A stretch of 64,000 nt of DNA from Gluconobacter sp. Dm-62 (lineage in GTDB: Bacteria; Pseudomonadota; Alphaproteobacteria; Acetobacterales; Acetobacteraceae), in NCBI RefSeq assembly GCF_018256155.1, contig NZ_JAERLY010000001.1, positions 62,001 through 126,000 on the forward strand, given 5' to 3'. A program made the translations under genes and the position numbers. Under the pieces are notes generated by a model that did not search any database, was not told where the DNA came from, and saw only the letters and a program-made list of their open reading frames with translations. This document shows, in pieces, positions 55,162-64,000 of the stretch (position 1 is the first letter of the stretch; each line of letters starts with the position of its first letter).

Positions 55162-56190
55162 TCAGCCGATCAGCCCCTCGTCCTTGAGCACACGCAGCGC
55201 ATACTGGATCCGGTGCTGGTACAGATGTTCGGCTTGCGTCCGTGCCTGTGCCTTGCGGGCGATCTTCACGCGCAGCTCATTGTTGTCGAGATAGGTCGCA
55301 ATCAGCCGCTCGAAATCCACCCGGTTGGAGAAGACCGGGATCTCGTCGGCGGAGTAATAGCGGCGGATCTCATGCGTATCCTCGTGAAACACCTGGAACG
55401 CCCCGGCCAAGGCAGCCTCGAACGTCCGTGGGCCCGGCGTGGACGGCGCAATGATGAAGCGCTTGTTCTCGAAGCTCAGTGAGCGCCCAAGGTTCAGAAC
55501 CAGCTTGGAGCGCCGGTAGAGTTCCACAAGCTGTGACTTCTCGATCCGGGCGTCGGAAAACCCGATCCCCAGTTCACCCCAGCCTGGCCCGACAATCTTG
55601 ATATTCAGATCACGCAGGGCCGGAAGGAGATTGCGCAGAATGTCTTTGCGGTTGGTGAACGCAACACCACAGAACAGAACATCAATGGTTTTTTCCGAAT
55701 TATCTTCAATCTCGCCGTAATGAAGTTTCGGACTGGCCGCCAGCGGCAGGTGGAATACCCGCTCGCGCTGATAGAAATTATGCCCCCAGCGGTCACAGGA
55801 GAAAATGACGTCGAAATCGTCAGCGATGCGGTAATTCGCATCCTGCTCGTAGGGATCTTCCGTGGCCCAGAAGACCGTCACCGCACCAATCTTCTTTGCC
55901 TCGCGGCAGACCTCACCGAAATACGTACTTTCCGGAAGATAGGAGCCGATGGCGAAAACGATCGTCGGCTTGAGAATCCGGATGGAGCTGGCTGCGGCCG
56001 AAATATGGACGGCCGTGACATTATCCTCGCCAAAACAGTCCCCCCAGCCGTCCATGATGGACTCACGGATCTGGGCGTTGGCCTGGCTTTCATACCGGCC
56101 ACCGCTGCACACAAGAACCCGTCCGCCCAACGCGGAAGCGCTGCTGGCATTTTCGGAGGATTCCACGATCGCTTCGTTGACTGCGTCCAT
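55162..56190 (-). CDS. CgeB-like glycosyltransferase
   Basis: 342 residues of the CgeB / spore-coat-type glycosyltransferase family (GT-B fold). Segments seen: GGRVLVCSGGRYES, VFWATEDPYEQDANYRIADDFDVIFSCD, VLFCGVAFTNRKDILRNLLPAL, KIVGPGWGE and PGPRTFEAALAGAFQVFHEDTHEIRRYY, the family's sugar-nucleotide C-domain signature. It shares several segments (LPLAASP, PGPRxFE, LAGAxQV, QHLYEHR-like tail) with the N-terminal part of the 1,115-residue protein at 59251, so the two are duplicates. Last gene of the three-gene glycosyltransferase run. Confidence 0.85.
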   Translation of the reverse strand: MDAVNEAIVESSENASSASALGGRVLVCSGGRYESQANAQIRESIMDGWGDCFGEDNVTAVHISAAASSIRILKPTIVFAIGSYLPESTYFGEVCREAKKIGAVTVFWATEDPYEQDANYRIADDFDVIFSCDRWGHNFYQRERVFHLPLAASPKLHYGEIEDNSEKTIDVLFCGVAFTNRKDILRNLLPALRDLNIKIVGPGWGELGIGFSDARIEKSQLVELYRRSKLVLNLGRSLSFENKRFIIAPSTPGPRTFEAALAGAFQVFHEDTHEIRRYYSADEIPVFSNRVDFERLIATYLDNNELRVKIARKAQARTQAEHLYQHRIQYALRVLKDEGLIG

Positions 56191-56238
56191 AATGTCCCTG
56201 CTCTCCCCAAACTTTCCGAACCGGAGGTCTCCGGCACC

Positions 56239-59226
56239 TTACACAATGCAGCTCTGAACAATTTCCGACAGCGCCTGTCGAAAATGCACAGGAGAACAGT
56301 CCCGCTCGACCGCCGCGAGCGCACCTGCCCGCAGTGTCTCCCACAGTTCCCCATCCTGATAAAGTCGTGCCACGGCTGTTGCGAACGCCTGCGGGTCATC
56401 AGCGGGTGCAGCCAGAAGCTCGGCCCCGTTCACCCAGCCCAGCTGTTCCTGAAGCAGCGTCGTCACGACCTGCGGCAGGCCGTAAGACGCTGCCTCATGA
56501 ATCTTGAAGGGAATTCCCCCAGCAAACCGTGTTGGCGCGACAAAAACCCGATGACGGTCAAACAGCTCGTGTGGATCTCCAACAGGCCCTACGATTTCCA
56601 CCCGGCTGCTCGTTGAAAAGACCGTCATATCCACATCCGGCCCAACGAAGCCGGCGATCGTAAAGTGGACATCCGGCGGTAGAACGTCCTCCAGCAAAGG
56701 CAAAACGCAATCCACAAACCAGACAAGACTGTCATGATTGGGAGCACCTTCGTCATGGATTGCGCCAAAGAACAGGATGTTATGCCGGTCTCCGAACGGA
56801 GCTGGAGTTGGCCGGGGCTGGAGTTCATGCCCCAGCACCGCAACATTCTCGTAGCCCGCACGTCGCACGAGATCGGCATCATGAGCGGTCACCGTGATGA
56901 TTTTCTGGCAGAAGCGGGCACAGTCCAGTTCCTGCTGGAGCATGTCATCAAAGCTGAGGTCCGGCTTTGGAAGCTTCAGAACCTGAATACGCTCAAGTGT
57001 GCGCGGTGTCGCAATCACTTCGGTGTCCAGGATCGGCGCGGGCGCCGGAAGATAGCGGCTTGATTCATTCAGCAAAGGCAGAAGCCGCGCCATATTATGC
57101 GTACGACCGATCCAGACCAGATCGTAATATCCAATGCGCTCCTGAATGAAATCCGCAAAGCTGGAAAGGTCGCGGTCCACGATCAGCTCCACCTTCTCCG
57201 GAAAGTCTCCGAACAGGTCGATGACCGTCTGATCCCGGGGGAGTATGGGAAAAACCGTGACCTGATATCCCAGCGCGGCCATCTCACGAATAATATCGTT
57301 GGATCGGACATACCCGGATCCAAGACGGCGCAGGGGAAGGCGATCCTCAATGAAAAGGATGCGCCTGCGCTGGCTGAGATGATGTTCGCGGCCGAGAACA
57401 GCATTGCGGACATGAGCAGGCTGCTGATGACGTAGAAAGTCGTGATGCAGCCGTGCAAAGGTTTTCAGGTTGCCGCGAATGAGGGCGTGAGACCCGGCGG
57501 CACCTGAACTCCCGAATTCCAGATGTTCGATGACCACGCTCGGATCATAAACGATCCGCATTCCGGCCTTGAGAATCCGGATACAAAGGTCAGCATCCTC
57601 AAAATAGGCCGGCATATACCGGGAATCATATCCTCCAAGACGACGCAGCAACGTGGTGCGAACCATCAGGAAGGCAGCCGAACAGTAATCAACGTCCCGT
57701 ACAAAATTGGCGGTTGTCAGGTTTGGATCGTCTTCGCGCAGATAGCCGTAAGTTGCCCCGTCCCGCCAGATAATGGAGCCTGCTTCCTGAAGACGCATGT
57801 TCGTTCGAATCAGCTTGCCGCCGACTGCCCCGATATCAGCTTCAGAACGCAGGCGTTTCAGGGCATGGACAATCGCATCCGGATACAGGCGGATATCATT
57901 GTTCAGATACAGAACAAAGGGAGCTTCCGCCTTTTCCAGTGCAATATTACAGCCCTGGAGATAGCCGATATTGTGTCTGTAGCGCAGGATTGTCGCGCCA
58001 CGTACCATCCGGCCGATATGACGCGTCTGGTCATGAGAGCCGGAGTCCACGAGTACGAGCTGAATGGCGCCAGCATAGTTTGCCCGCAGCGAGGCCAGAG
58101 CCTGCGCCGTCAGGGCGATCTTGTCATAGACAACCATCAGGACGCTGATTTCGGGGACACCATGAACCGTGAAATCAAGCGGATGCCGGACCAGAGACGG
58201 AAGAATGGCTTCGGCTTCGCGTTCAAACAGAAGTCTGGATTGTTCCTCGCTGATCTCGGGAATGGCAGTCAGAGCCGCCCGTTCCTCAGCCTGCCCCGTT
58301 CGACCGGCTACGAAATGGGCAAATGCACTGTCATAGAGACGATTGCGCACGTCATTACGCACCTGCACCTGCGCCATATGGGCGGCCAGATCCACAGTTT
58401 CCTGCGGAGCGCGGCCTTCATAAACGCCATGACGAACAAAATGATCATAACCGTTACGGAAATAGCCCTGCTCCAGCGAAGGCACCATATCTGGGTGCGC
58501 CTGCCTGTAGAACGCCTCTGAGAAAAACTCCTGGGGGTCAAAAAGGCCTGGTGTTTCATTCGTAAGATAATGGTGCAGGGCACTGGAATACTGGCCCGCA
58601 GCAATGGCCTGACGGACTTCCGGATATCGGGTCAGATACCAGACAGGATCGAAATACCACGATACGCGCCCGGCATCTGCGACATGAGCTGGCAGTCCAA
58701 GCCACGATCCGAACAATCCGATCCGGCTGTCAAAATAATCCGGGAATGTCAGTGCAAGATCCCGGCAGAGGTCATCATCGAAAAAATGATGCCCCCGGTA
58801 ATAATGACTTTCACCGGCTTCCAGGTAATGGTCGTACCCATTGCGGAAGCCATGCTCGTTCAGGAAACGCTGTGTCAGTTCCGGATATCGACGGCGATAC
58901 CCGGCTTCATCAAACAGCCAGTGTGGGGAATGGGTCCTGTACCCGGTCGCGATATAATGTTCAAAGCCCGAGACCCACTCTTCGCGTATCAGACCCTGAC
59001 GCACATCCTTATGGGCATCCCGGTACCATATTTCGTCAAAATAGCGGTTGGGAGAGTGCCCATAGCGCTGGCCTGTCTGCAGGTAAAATGCATACGGCTC
59101 AACTTGCCCTTCTTCCTGCATCCAGTCCCGGACCTCAGGATAGCGCAACAGATACCATTGCGCATCAAAGCGAGCCCAACGGGGCTGACGTGTTTCTGAG
59201 AGCGGGACTGAAACGGTTTCGGACAT
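56239..59226 (-). CDS. Large multidomain glycosyltransferase with N-terminal YPEV-type repeats
   Basis: 995 residues. About residues 1-290 hold six imperfect repeats of roughly 45-50 residues sharing F-D-x4-Y-x3-YPE (for example FDAQWYLLRYPEV, FDEAGYRRRYPEL, FDPVWYLTRYPEV, and more diverged copies). From about 360-620 a GT2 domain follows (ISVLMVVYDKIALTAQAL, LYLNNDIRLYP as the DxD-type site, YFEDADLCIRIL). From about 650 a GT4-like C-domain (RRILFIEDRLP, ILFFGAIHDEGAPNHDSL, FKIHEAASYGLPQVV). Domains point to glycan assembly; no TM segments, so it works from the cytoplasm on lipid-linked or protein acceptors. Products unknown. Confidence 0.85.
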   Translation of the reverse strand: MSETVSVPLSETRQPRWARFDAQWYLLRYPEVRDWMQEEGQVEPYAFYLQTGQRYGHSPNRYFDEIWYRDAHKDVRQGLIREEWVSGFEHYIATGYRTHSPHWLFDEAGYRRRYPELTQRFLNEHGFRNGYDHYLEAGESHYYRGHHFFDDDLCRDLALTFPDYFDSRIGLFGSWLGLPAHVADAGRVSWYFDPVWYLTRYPEVRQAIAAGQYSSALHHYLTNETPGLFDPQEFFSEAFYRQAHPDMVPSLEQGYFRNGYDHFVRHGVYEGRAPQETVDLAAHMAQVQVRNDVRNRLYDSAFAHFVAGRTGQAEERAALTAIPEISEEQSRLLFEREAEAILPSLVRHPLDFTVHGVPEISVLMVVYDKIALTAQALASLRANYAGAIQLVLVDSGSHDQTRHIGRMVRGATILRYRHNIGYLQGCNIALEKAEAPFVLYLNNDIRLYPDAIVHALKRLRSEADIGAVGGKLIRTNMRLQEAGSIIWRDGATYGYLREDDPNLTTANFVRDVDYCSAAFLMVRTTLLRRLGGYDSRYMPAYFEDADLCIRILKAGMRIVYDPSVVIEHLEFGSSGAAGSHALIRGNLKTFARLHHDFLRHQQPAHVRNAVLGREHHLSQRRRILFIEDRLPLRRLGSGYVRSNDIIREMAALGYQVTVFPILPRDQTVIDLFGDFPEKVELIVDRDLSSFADFIQERIGYYDLVWIGRTHNMARLLPLLNESSRYLPAPAPILDTEVIATPRTLERIQVLKLPKPDLSFDDMLQQELDCARFCQKIITVTAHDADLVRRAGYENVAVLGHELQPRPTPAPFGDRHNILFFGAIHDEGAPNHDSLVWFVDCVLPLLEDVLPPDVHFTIAGFVGPDVDMTVFSTSSRVEIVGPVGDPHELFDRHRVFVAPTRFAGGIPFKIHEAASYGLPQVVTTLLQEQLGWVNGAELLAAPADDPQAFATAVARLYQDGELWETLRAGALAAVERDCSPVHFRQALSEIVQSCIV

Positions 59227-59250
59227 CAGGGCAAGCCTCCCGCTCGCAGG

Positions 59251-62200
59251 TCAGGAAACGACTTTTTCTGCGAGTAGTCGCTCAGCCCGTTCGACATGCG
59301 AAGCGTTTACTTCGGCATGCTCTACAGACAGGATGGCTCCATTATCGAAGGTTACGGTGATATCGGTCATTCTTGATCCGAAAACATCTCCAATGACGTT
59401 CACCAGAATGAAGCGGTAGACACCGTCAAGCGGGCGGGCATAGCCTTCGCATGGCATGAACTCACCGCTGAAACCCACGCAGAGTGGTGCGTCGCGATAA
59501 ACCTTTCCGACATCTTCCCGGGCGACCCGTTCGGCGGCAAAGAACACGATCTCGTTCCGGCTTTCCGAAACCAGTCCACCATAGACCTGACCTGCACGGG
59601 ACAGATTCCGGAAGAACATCCAGCCCCTGACCGTCAGGGGCCCTGCCGGATTGAGCTCTGCCGGCGGATTGCCGATCAAACCGCTGAAATCATCAATGTA
59701 ATATTCCAGAGCGCCAGACGTGCACGGATGCATCGCGTGCTTTCCGACGCCCGAAAGCTTCACGCCCCGCATCAGACCGTCGCTATGGGAAACACGGCGG
59801 AAATCAGAGAGGACAAGGTCGTTGGACGGCGCCGAGCGGATGATATTCCGGATCTGACCGCCTTCGACCTCAATCTGAAGAGTGGTGAGCTGAAATGCAC
59901 CCTGACCGTTGATGACGTTGATCAGACCAATCCGGAAACGTCCCTCACACCACTTCCCACGCAGGGCAACCTTGCCTGAAAAACCGGCACGACGCGGCGC
60001 ATTGACAAAGAGTTCGGCGATATCACCGCGTATCTCCCGCTGGCATTCAAGGAAGATCATGGTGCTGTCAGGATCTTCTCCCAGCAGAACCGTAAAGATC
60101 TGGCCAGCAGAGCTGACGCCCGGGATAATCATCCACCCGCGAATGTGAAATTCCGGCGCGCCCTCAAATGTCTTTTCTTCCACATCGGAAAAAACATGGT
60201 GACAGATATCATCAATATAGCATTCGGCCCCCTGAACGGAGAACCAGTCCGAAACCGTAACAGGCATCTCCACAGTCAGATCACGCGCGGTCGGAGGGTC
60301 GAAGATGTGACGCGGGGGAGCCTGATGGCGCCAGGAATTATGGGGCAGAAGATGAACCTGTCCGGCATCAAGACGAAGTTCCGATACACCCATTTCCTGA
60401 CGGGGCGCGACATCGTGATAGAGCGTCAGAAGCGCATCGGCATAGTCACGCGCATGGGTCCAAAGTGCGGGGGTAATATTCTGCATGATCTGACGACGCA
60501 CCGGCTCGGAAGAGCGCAGCAGTTCCATACGCTCCAGCACCATACTTGAGCGGCTGATTGGAACCTTGAAACCGTTGACACCGTCCTCGACGCGGTCTCC
60601 CAGCGCGCCGACATCGGTCACGATGGGAATGAGGCCATTCTGCCAGGCCTCGGACAGGGAAATGCAATATGTTTCCGGCCAGATCGAGAGATTCAGGGCG
60701 ACATCCGCCACCTTCAGAGCCTCAATATCGCCCATGTCATAACGGCCGTAGATTTTGACATTCTTGCGCGGAACCGACGTCAGAACGGCTTCGTATTCCG
60801 GGTGCACATATCCGAAAATATGGAAGACGAAGTGATCCGGATGAGCGATATCGATCAGGTTAAGGATCGTATCAGCCCCCTTGGTTCTCAGGAAGTTTCC
60901 GACAATGGCAACGCCAAGCGGACGGTCTCCAAGAGGCTCATAGGGTTTCATCATGACGGGGACGGTATTGTCAGGACTGGGAATGCCCATCACGATGCTG
61001 CGCTTGGTATCGAGGACCGGATAGATCTCGTGAGTCAGATTTCGTGAATGCATTGTCCCGAACAGGATGGCGTCGACGGAATGTAGCATCTTGGCTACAA
61101 AGGCACGGCGGGTCTGCTCGCCGCCATGATCCACGTTTTCGGACGCCTTGAGCGTAATATCTGCTGCGAGAACGGAACGAACCTCGTCCTCGATATAGCG
61201 GATTTCATGGTTCAGAAGATTATAACGGGCCGAAACCAGCCAGAAATCGTGAGCTGAGAAAATAACCCCAGCACCGTTCGCTTTCGCAATGATCGGCAGT
61301 GACAAAGCATGATGGCCAAGGTGCTGAAAATGAACAAGATCGATGTTGTACTGACTGATGACACTGGAGAATGCCATTTCTTCCGGTGAGTCACACATCG
61401 CGTCCTGCCAGGGCACTTCCGGGACGTCAAAGCGCTCCAGTTCATGACCATTGGCAGTCGTCAGGCGGCAGAAATTTCCACGGCGCAGCCAGTAAAAGTA
61501 CTCGACATCGCGCGACAAAAGTGTGCAGAGACCCAGCTGGTAAACTTCGACCCCTCCCCAGGCCTGCTCGTGAATTGTGGAATGAGTGCACATCAGCACA
61601 CGGAGACGCCGCCGGCGATTCATAGGAGGCAGCGCCTCGGTGCGACGTCCGAAATCGGCTCCCGTAATGTCACGCATCTTCTCAAGGCGATGCTCATACA
61701 GGTGCTGCGAAACAACTGATTTCTGCGCCGCCAGTGCTGCGTTGCGACGCGTGCTTTTTTCCTGAAGCAGACGCGCAATCGCATCCACAACCTGATTGGC
61801 ATCCCGGGCCAGAGAAATCCCATTAACGGTTTCGAAATGTTCGGCGCCCATGCTTTCCGGAGCCTCCACGACCTGCGCGGCACCCGCCAAGGCAAGTTCG
61901 AAGAAGCGCGGACCCGGTGCCGTTGCCTGACTGACGTCACCATGGCTGGCATAGTCACGGAACATGGTCAGGGTAACGGCACTGACATTCGCGAAATCAA
62001 TGAAAGCTTCGTGGCTGATCGGGCGCTGGATAGCGAGTGCAGCGAGATCGGCTGGCAGAGGCGGCAGGAATTCGTTGGTCGGACAGACAAGTTTGAGACG
62101 CGCGTCAGGGAAGGCCGCAATAACCTTACGCAGGGTATGGACGCGATTGGGCCACATCGTTCCCGCGAAAAAAATATCATATTCCAGCTCGGCAGCGGGG

Positions 62201-62598
62201 AGAACGCTGCGTTCGTGAATGGACGGGCTGGCGGCGAGGGGAAGATAGTGGCCCTTACCGTGATAATATTTGGCACATGACGGATCGTTCGTGAAAACGT
62301 AATCGAAAAGCTCAGCGTTTTCGACGTTGAAGTCCCGCATGAACGGGTCTTCGAAAGTCCAGAGAATCATGGTTTTGAACGCCGGACGGACTCGGCGGAT
62401 CAGAGGCAGGTTGATGCGTTGCGCATCAAGGCAGATCAGAACGTCATGCTCGCCAGTAGCGGCGATACCAGCCAGGCTCATGTTGTCTGCAACAGCAACC
62501 TGCTCTTTCCCGAAAAGAGCCTGGGCAGCCCGCTGCACGGCTAAAGTCAGATAGGAGTTGGGATTGTGGGTATAATTCGTATTGTAAATGACCGCCAT
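59251..62598 (-). CDS. Very large CgeB-GT4 glycosyltransferase with two C-terminal beta-rich repeats
   Basis: 1,115 residues from the ATG after TTG at 62601. About 1-330 is a CgeB-type domain (WTFEDPFMRDFN, LPLAASP, FFAGTMWPNRVHTL, PGPRFFELALAGAAQVVEAPES). About 335-720 is a GT4 domain (LRVLMCTHSTIHEQAWGGVEVYQLGL, AIVGNFLRTKGADTI, SLSEAWQNGLIPIVTDVGALGDRV). The last 370 residues hold two copies of an unfamiliar beta-rich module near 775-915 and 955-1095. Both copies share (Y)YIDD, RGWM, SxAGQ(I/V), APx2(V/A)GFSG and FRxxLxNVI(N/G)G motifs. The modules are probably for binding or assembly, not catalysis. Function of the whole is unknown. Confidence 0.83.
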   Translation of the reverse strand: MAVIYNTNYTHNPNSYLTLAVQRAAQALFGKEQVAVADNMSLAGIAATGEHDVLICLDAQRINLPLIRRVRPAFKTMILWTFEDPFMRDFNVENAELFDYVFTNDPSCAKYYHGKGHYLPLAASPSIHERSVLPAAELEYDIFFAGTMWPNRVHTLRKVIAAFPDARLKLVCPTNEFLPPLPADLAALAIQRPISHEAFIDFANVSAVTLTMFRDYASHGDVSQATAPGPRFFELALAGAAQVVEAPESMGAEHFETVNGISLARDANQVVDAIARLLQEKSTRRNAALAAQKSVVSQHLYEHRLEKMRDITGADFGRRTEALPPMNRRRRLRVLMCTHSTIHEQAWGGVEVYQLGLCTLLSRDVEYFYWLRRGNFCRLTTANGHELERFDVPEVPWQDAMCDSPEEMAFSSVISQYNIDLVHFQHLGHHALSLPIIAKANGAGVIFSAHDFWLVSARYNLLNHEIRYIEDEVRSVLAADITLKASENVDHGGEQTRRAFVAKMLHSVDAILFGTMHSRNLTHEIYPVLDTKRSIVMGIPSPDNTVPVMMKPYEPLGDRPLGVAIVGNFLRTKGADTILNLIDIAHPDHFVFHIFGYVHPEYEAVLTSVPRKNVKIYGRYDMGDIEALKVADVALNLSIWPETYCISLSEAWQNGLIPIVTDVGALGDRVEDGVNGFKVPISRSSMVLERMELLRSSEPVRRQIMQNITPALWTHARDYADALLTLYHDVAPRQEMGVSELRLDAGQVHLLPHNSWRHQAPPRHIFDPPTARDLTVEMPVTVSDWFSVQGAECYIDDICHHVFSDVEEKTFEGAPEFHIRGWMIIPGVSSAGQIFTVLLGEDPDSTMIFLECQREIRGDIAELFVNAPRRAGFSGKVALRGKWCEGRFRIGLINVINGQGAFQLTTLQIEVEGGQIRNIIRSAPSNDLVLSDFRRVSHSDGLMRGVKLSGVGKHAMHPCTSGALEYYIDDFSGLIGNPPAELNPAGPLTVRGWMFFRNLSRAGQVYGGLVSESRNEIVFFAAERVAREDVGKVYRDAPLCVGFSGEFMPCEGYARPLDGVYRFILVNVIGDVFGSRMTDITVTFDNGAILSVEHAEVNASHVERAERLLAEKVVS

Positions 62599-62763
62599 CA
62601 ATCTCTTGGGCTCTAACGCCCACTCCCATATGCAATATTGGTCCGTCGCCCTGATTTAAACGGGCCGCGCCCTCTAATCACGACATTTTTGTATTAGTGC
62701 ACCTTCTTGTGTAGCGGATGGCGCCGTCAAGCAAAAGCCCGCCGTGAAAGAATGAATTTTCCA

Positions 62764-62793
62764 TAAAAAAAGGGCCGCCGAAGCGACCCTTTT
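62764..62793 (-). terminator. Rho-independent terminator of rpsA
   Basis: On the minus strand GGGTCGC, TTCG loop, GCGGCCC (one G-U pair) followed by a run of T. It lies 51 bases after the rpsA stop. The A run upstream makes it partly bidirectional. Confidence 0.88.
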
Positions 62794-62843
62794 CATCCTC
62801 GTCCGAGAGAGGAAACCCTCCCCCGGCTCACCAGAGCGGAAGC

Positions 62844-64000
62844 TCAGGCGTCCGTGTTACGGCGACGGATGGCGGCACCAAGGATATCACCCAGGGACGC
62901 GCCCGAGTCAGAAGACCCGTACTCGTTGATGGCCTGCTTGTCTTCCTCGACCTCACGGCCGCGGATCGTCAGAGCCAGCTTGCGCGATGCGCGGTCGACG
63001 GAGACGACCTTTGCGTCAACCTTCTCACCGACTGCGAAACGCTCCGGACGCTGCTCGGCCTTGTCACGGGCCAGTTCGGCGCGACGGATGAAGCCCTGGA
63101 GGACGTCGTCCACCTTCACTTCGATACCGTTGCTCTGAACAGCCGTCACGACGCAGGTGACAACAGCACCCTTCTGGACGCGGGACAGGGTGTCAGCGGC
63201 CGGATCTTCCTGAAGCTGCTTGATACCGAGGGAGATACGCTCCTTCTCGGGATCCACATCGAGAACCTTGGCCTTGACGATCTGGCCCTTCTCGTAGTGG
63301 GCCATGGCTGCTTCGCCAGCTTCGTCCCAAGAGAGATCGGACATGTGAACCATGCCGTCGATGTCTGCGGAAAGACCAACGAACAGACCGAACTCGGTGA
63401 TGTTGCGGATCTCGCCTTCGATGATCGAACCGACCTTGTGCTCTTCCTCGAACTGCTCCCACGGGTTGCGCTGAACCTGCTTGAGACCGAGGGAGATACG
63501 ACGCTTGCCGCTGTCCACGTCCAGAACCATGACGTCGACTTCCTGCGAAGTAGCGACGATCTTGCCCGGGTGGACGTTCTTCTTCGTCCAGGACATCTCG
63601 GAAACGTGCACAAGACCTTCGACGCCCGGCTCCAGCTCCACGAATGCACCGTAATCGGTGATGTTCGTGACGCGACCCGTGAAGCGTGCACCAGCCGGAT
63701 ACTTGATGGCGACGTTTTCCCACGGATCAGCTTCAAGCTGCTTCATGCCGAGGGAGATACGCTGCGTGTCCGGGTTGAAGCGGATGACCTGCACGCGAAC
63801 CGGCTGACCGATCTGCAGAGCTTCGGACGGGTGGTTGATGCGCTTCCAAGCGATGTCGGTGACATGCAGGAGGCCGTCAACGCCGCCGAGGTCAACGAAC
63901 GCACCGTAATCGGTGATGTTCTTGACGACGCCGTCGAGGATCATGCCTTCCTTCAGGCCCTGGATCAGCTCGGAGCGCTGTTCCGCACGGGTCTCTTCGA
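62844..64000 (-). CDS. rpsA: 30S ribosomal protein S1, C-terminal part
   Basis: The gene runs off the right edge, so only the C-terminal 385 or so residues are seen. Four S1 RNA-binding repeats are clear: GVVKNITDYGAFVDLGGVDG..., GRVTNITDYGAFVELEPGVEG..., GEIRNITEFGLFVGLSADIDG... and a diverged fourth, CVVTAVQSNGIEVKVDDVLQG. Each of the first three is followed by RISLGxKQ. S1 unfolds mRNA at the ribosome and is essential in most proteobacteria. The tail ends DILGAAIRRRNTDA. The upstream context is outside the window. Confidence 0.97.
   Translation of the reverse strand, partial: EETRAEQRSELIQGLKEGMILDGVVKNITDYGAFVDLGGVDGLLHVTDIAWKRINHPSEALQIGQPVRVQVIRFNPDTQRISLGMKQLEADPWENVAIKYPAGARFTGRVTNITDYGAFVELEPGVEGLVHVSEMSWTKKNVHPGKIVATSQEVDVMVLDVDSGKRRISLGLKQVQRNPWEQFEEEHKVGSIIEGEIRNITEFGLFVGLSADIDGMVHMSDLSWDEAGEAAMAHYEKGQIVKAKVLDVDPEKERISLGIKQLQEDPAADTLSRVQKGAVVTCVVTAVQSNGIEVKVDDVLQGFIRRAELARDKAEQRPERFAVGEKVDAKVVSVDRASRKLALTIRGREVEEDKQAINEYGSSDSGASLGDILGAAIRRRNTDA

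Noticed and set aside
1-64000. tRNA genes, insertion sequences, prophage or integrated plasmid segments
   Set aside because: No cloverleaf, transposase, integrase or terminal repeats were found by eye; gene content and codon use are uniform.

Overview
The window (about 58-60% GC by eye) looks like chromosome of an acetic acid bacterium, most probably Gluconobacter or a close relative. The pointers are a three-gene membrane-bound aldehyde dehydrogenase of the cytochrome c / [2Fe-2S] / molybdopterin type, a cytochrome bc1 operon, many TonB-dependent receptors, a DcaP-type porin, and alphaproteobacterial codon use. I see no phage, insertion sequence, CRISPR array, tRNA or rRNA gene.

Layout. 1-3.5 kb: three co-directional genes (M20 carbamoylase, DUF917, urocanase-like) that I read as part of a pathway degrading an S-methylated thiourocanate (an ergothioneine or S-methyl-ergothioneine breakdown product) to glutamate. 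3.6-8.2 kb: methionine synthesis, with metF and metE on the minus strand. metE is preceded by a clear cobalamin riboswitch with its own promoter, and is divergent from an ArsR-methyltransferase (SahR-like) regulator. 8.3-14 kb: a TonB receptor, a nitrilase-family amidase and a DcaP-like porin. 14-19.5 kb: a CzcCBA-like heavy-metal RND efflux operon. 19.7-22.5 kb: an iron-regulated-type PKHD hydroxylase with a Fur-like box, and a PAS-GGDEF-EAL protein. 22.5-28 kb: two divergent TonB receptors and a TetR regulator.

28.2-31.3 kb: a c-type cytochrome divergent from petABC (bc1 complex). 31.3-33.1 kb: an orphan STN-domain protein, an XRE-cupin regulator and a small membrane protein. 33.1-37.7 kb: a reactive-sulfur module with a TauE/SafE exporter, a DUF442-sulfide:quinone oxidoreductase fusion, a persulfide-dioxygenase-like metallo-beta-lactamase, a 1-Cys peroxiredoxin and an ArsR regulator, arranged around a divergent promoter with a perfect palindrome. 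37.8-42.3 kb: a small Cys-rich secreted protein, a LacI regulator, a HAD phosphatase and a GH20 hexosaminidase. 42.3-45.2 kb: a FecCD/BtuCDF-type metal-chelate ABC importer. 45.6-49.7 kb: the membrane aldehyde dehydrogenase operon, closed by a strong terminator.

49.9-55 kb: a GYF_2 membrane protein, a GT4 glycosyltransferase, a small membrane protein and a large M16 peptidase. 55.2-62.6 kb: a minus-strand run of three CgeB/GT2/GT4 glycosyltransferase genes, two of them very large, multidomain and internally repeated. 62.8-64 kb: the 3' part of rpsA (ribosomal protein S1).

The three observations I rate highest are the S-methyl-thiourocanate-type pathway with a urocanase that has lost urocanase signature residues, the duplicated uncharacterised beta-rich module at the end of the 1,115-residue glycosyltransferase, and the reactive-sulfur module with its palindromic control region. 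Start codons were chosen by eye from ribosome-binding sites and signal peptides. Family assignments come from recognised motifs, not from database searches.
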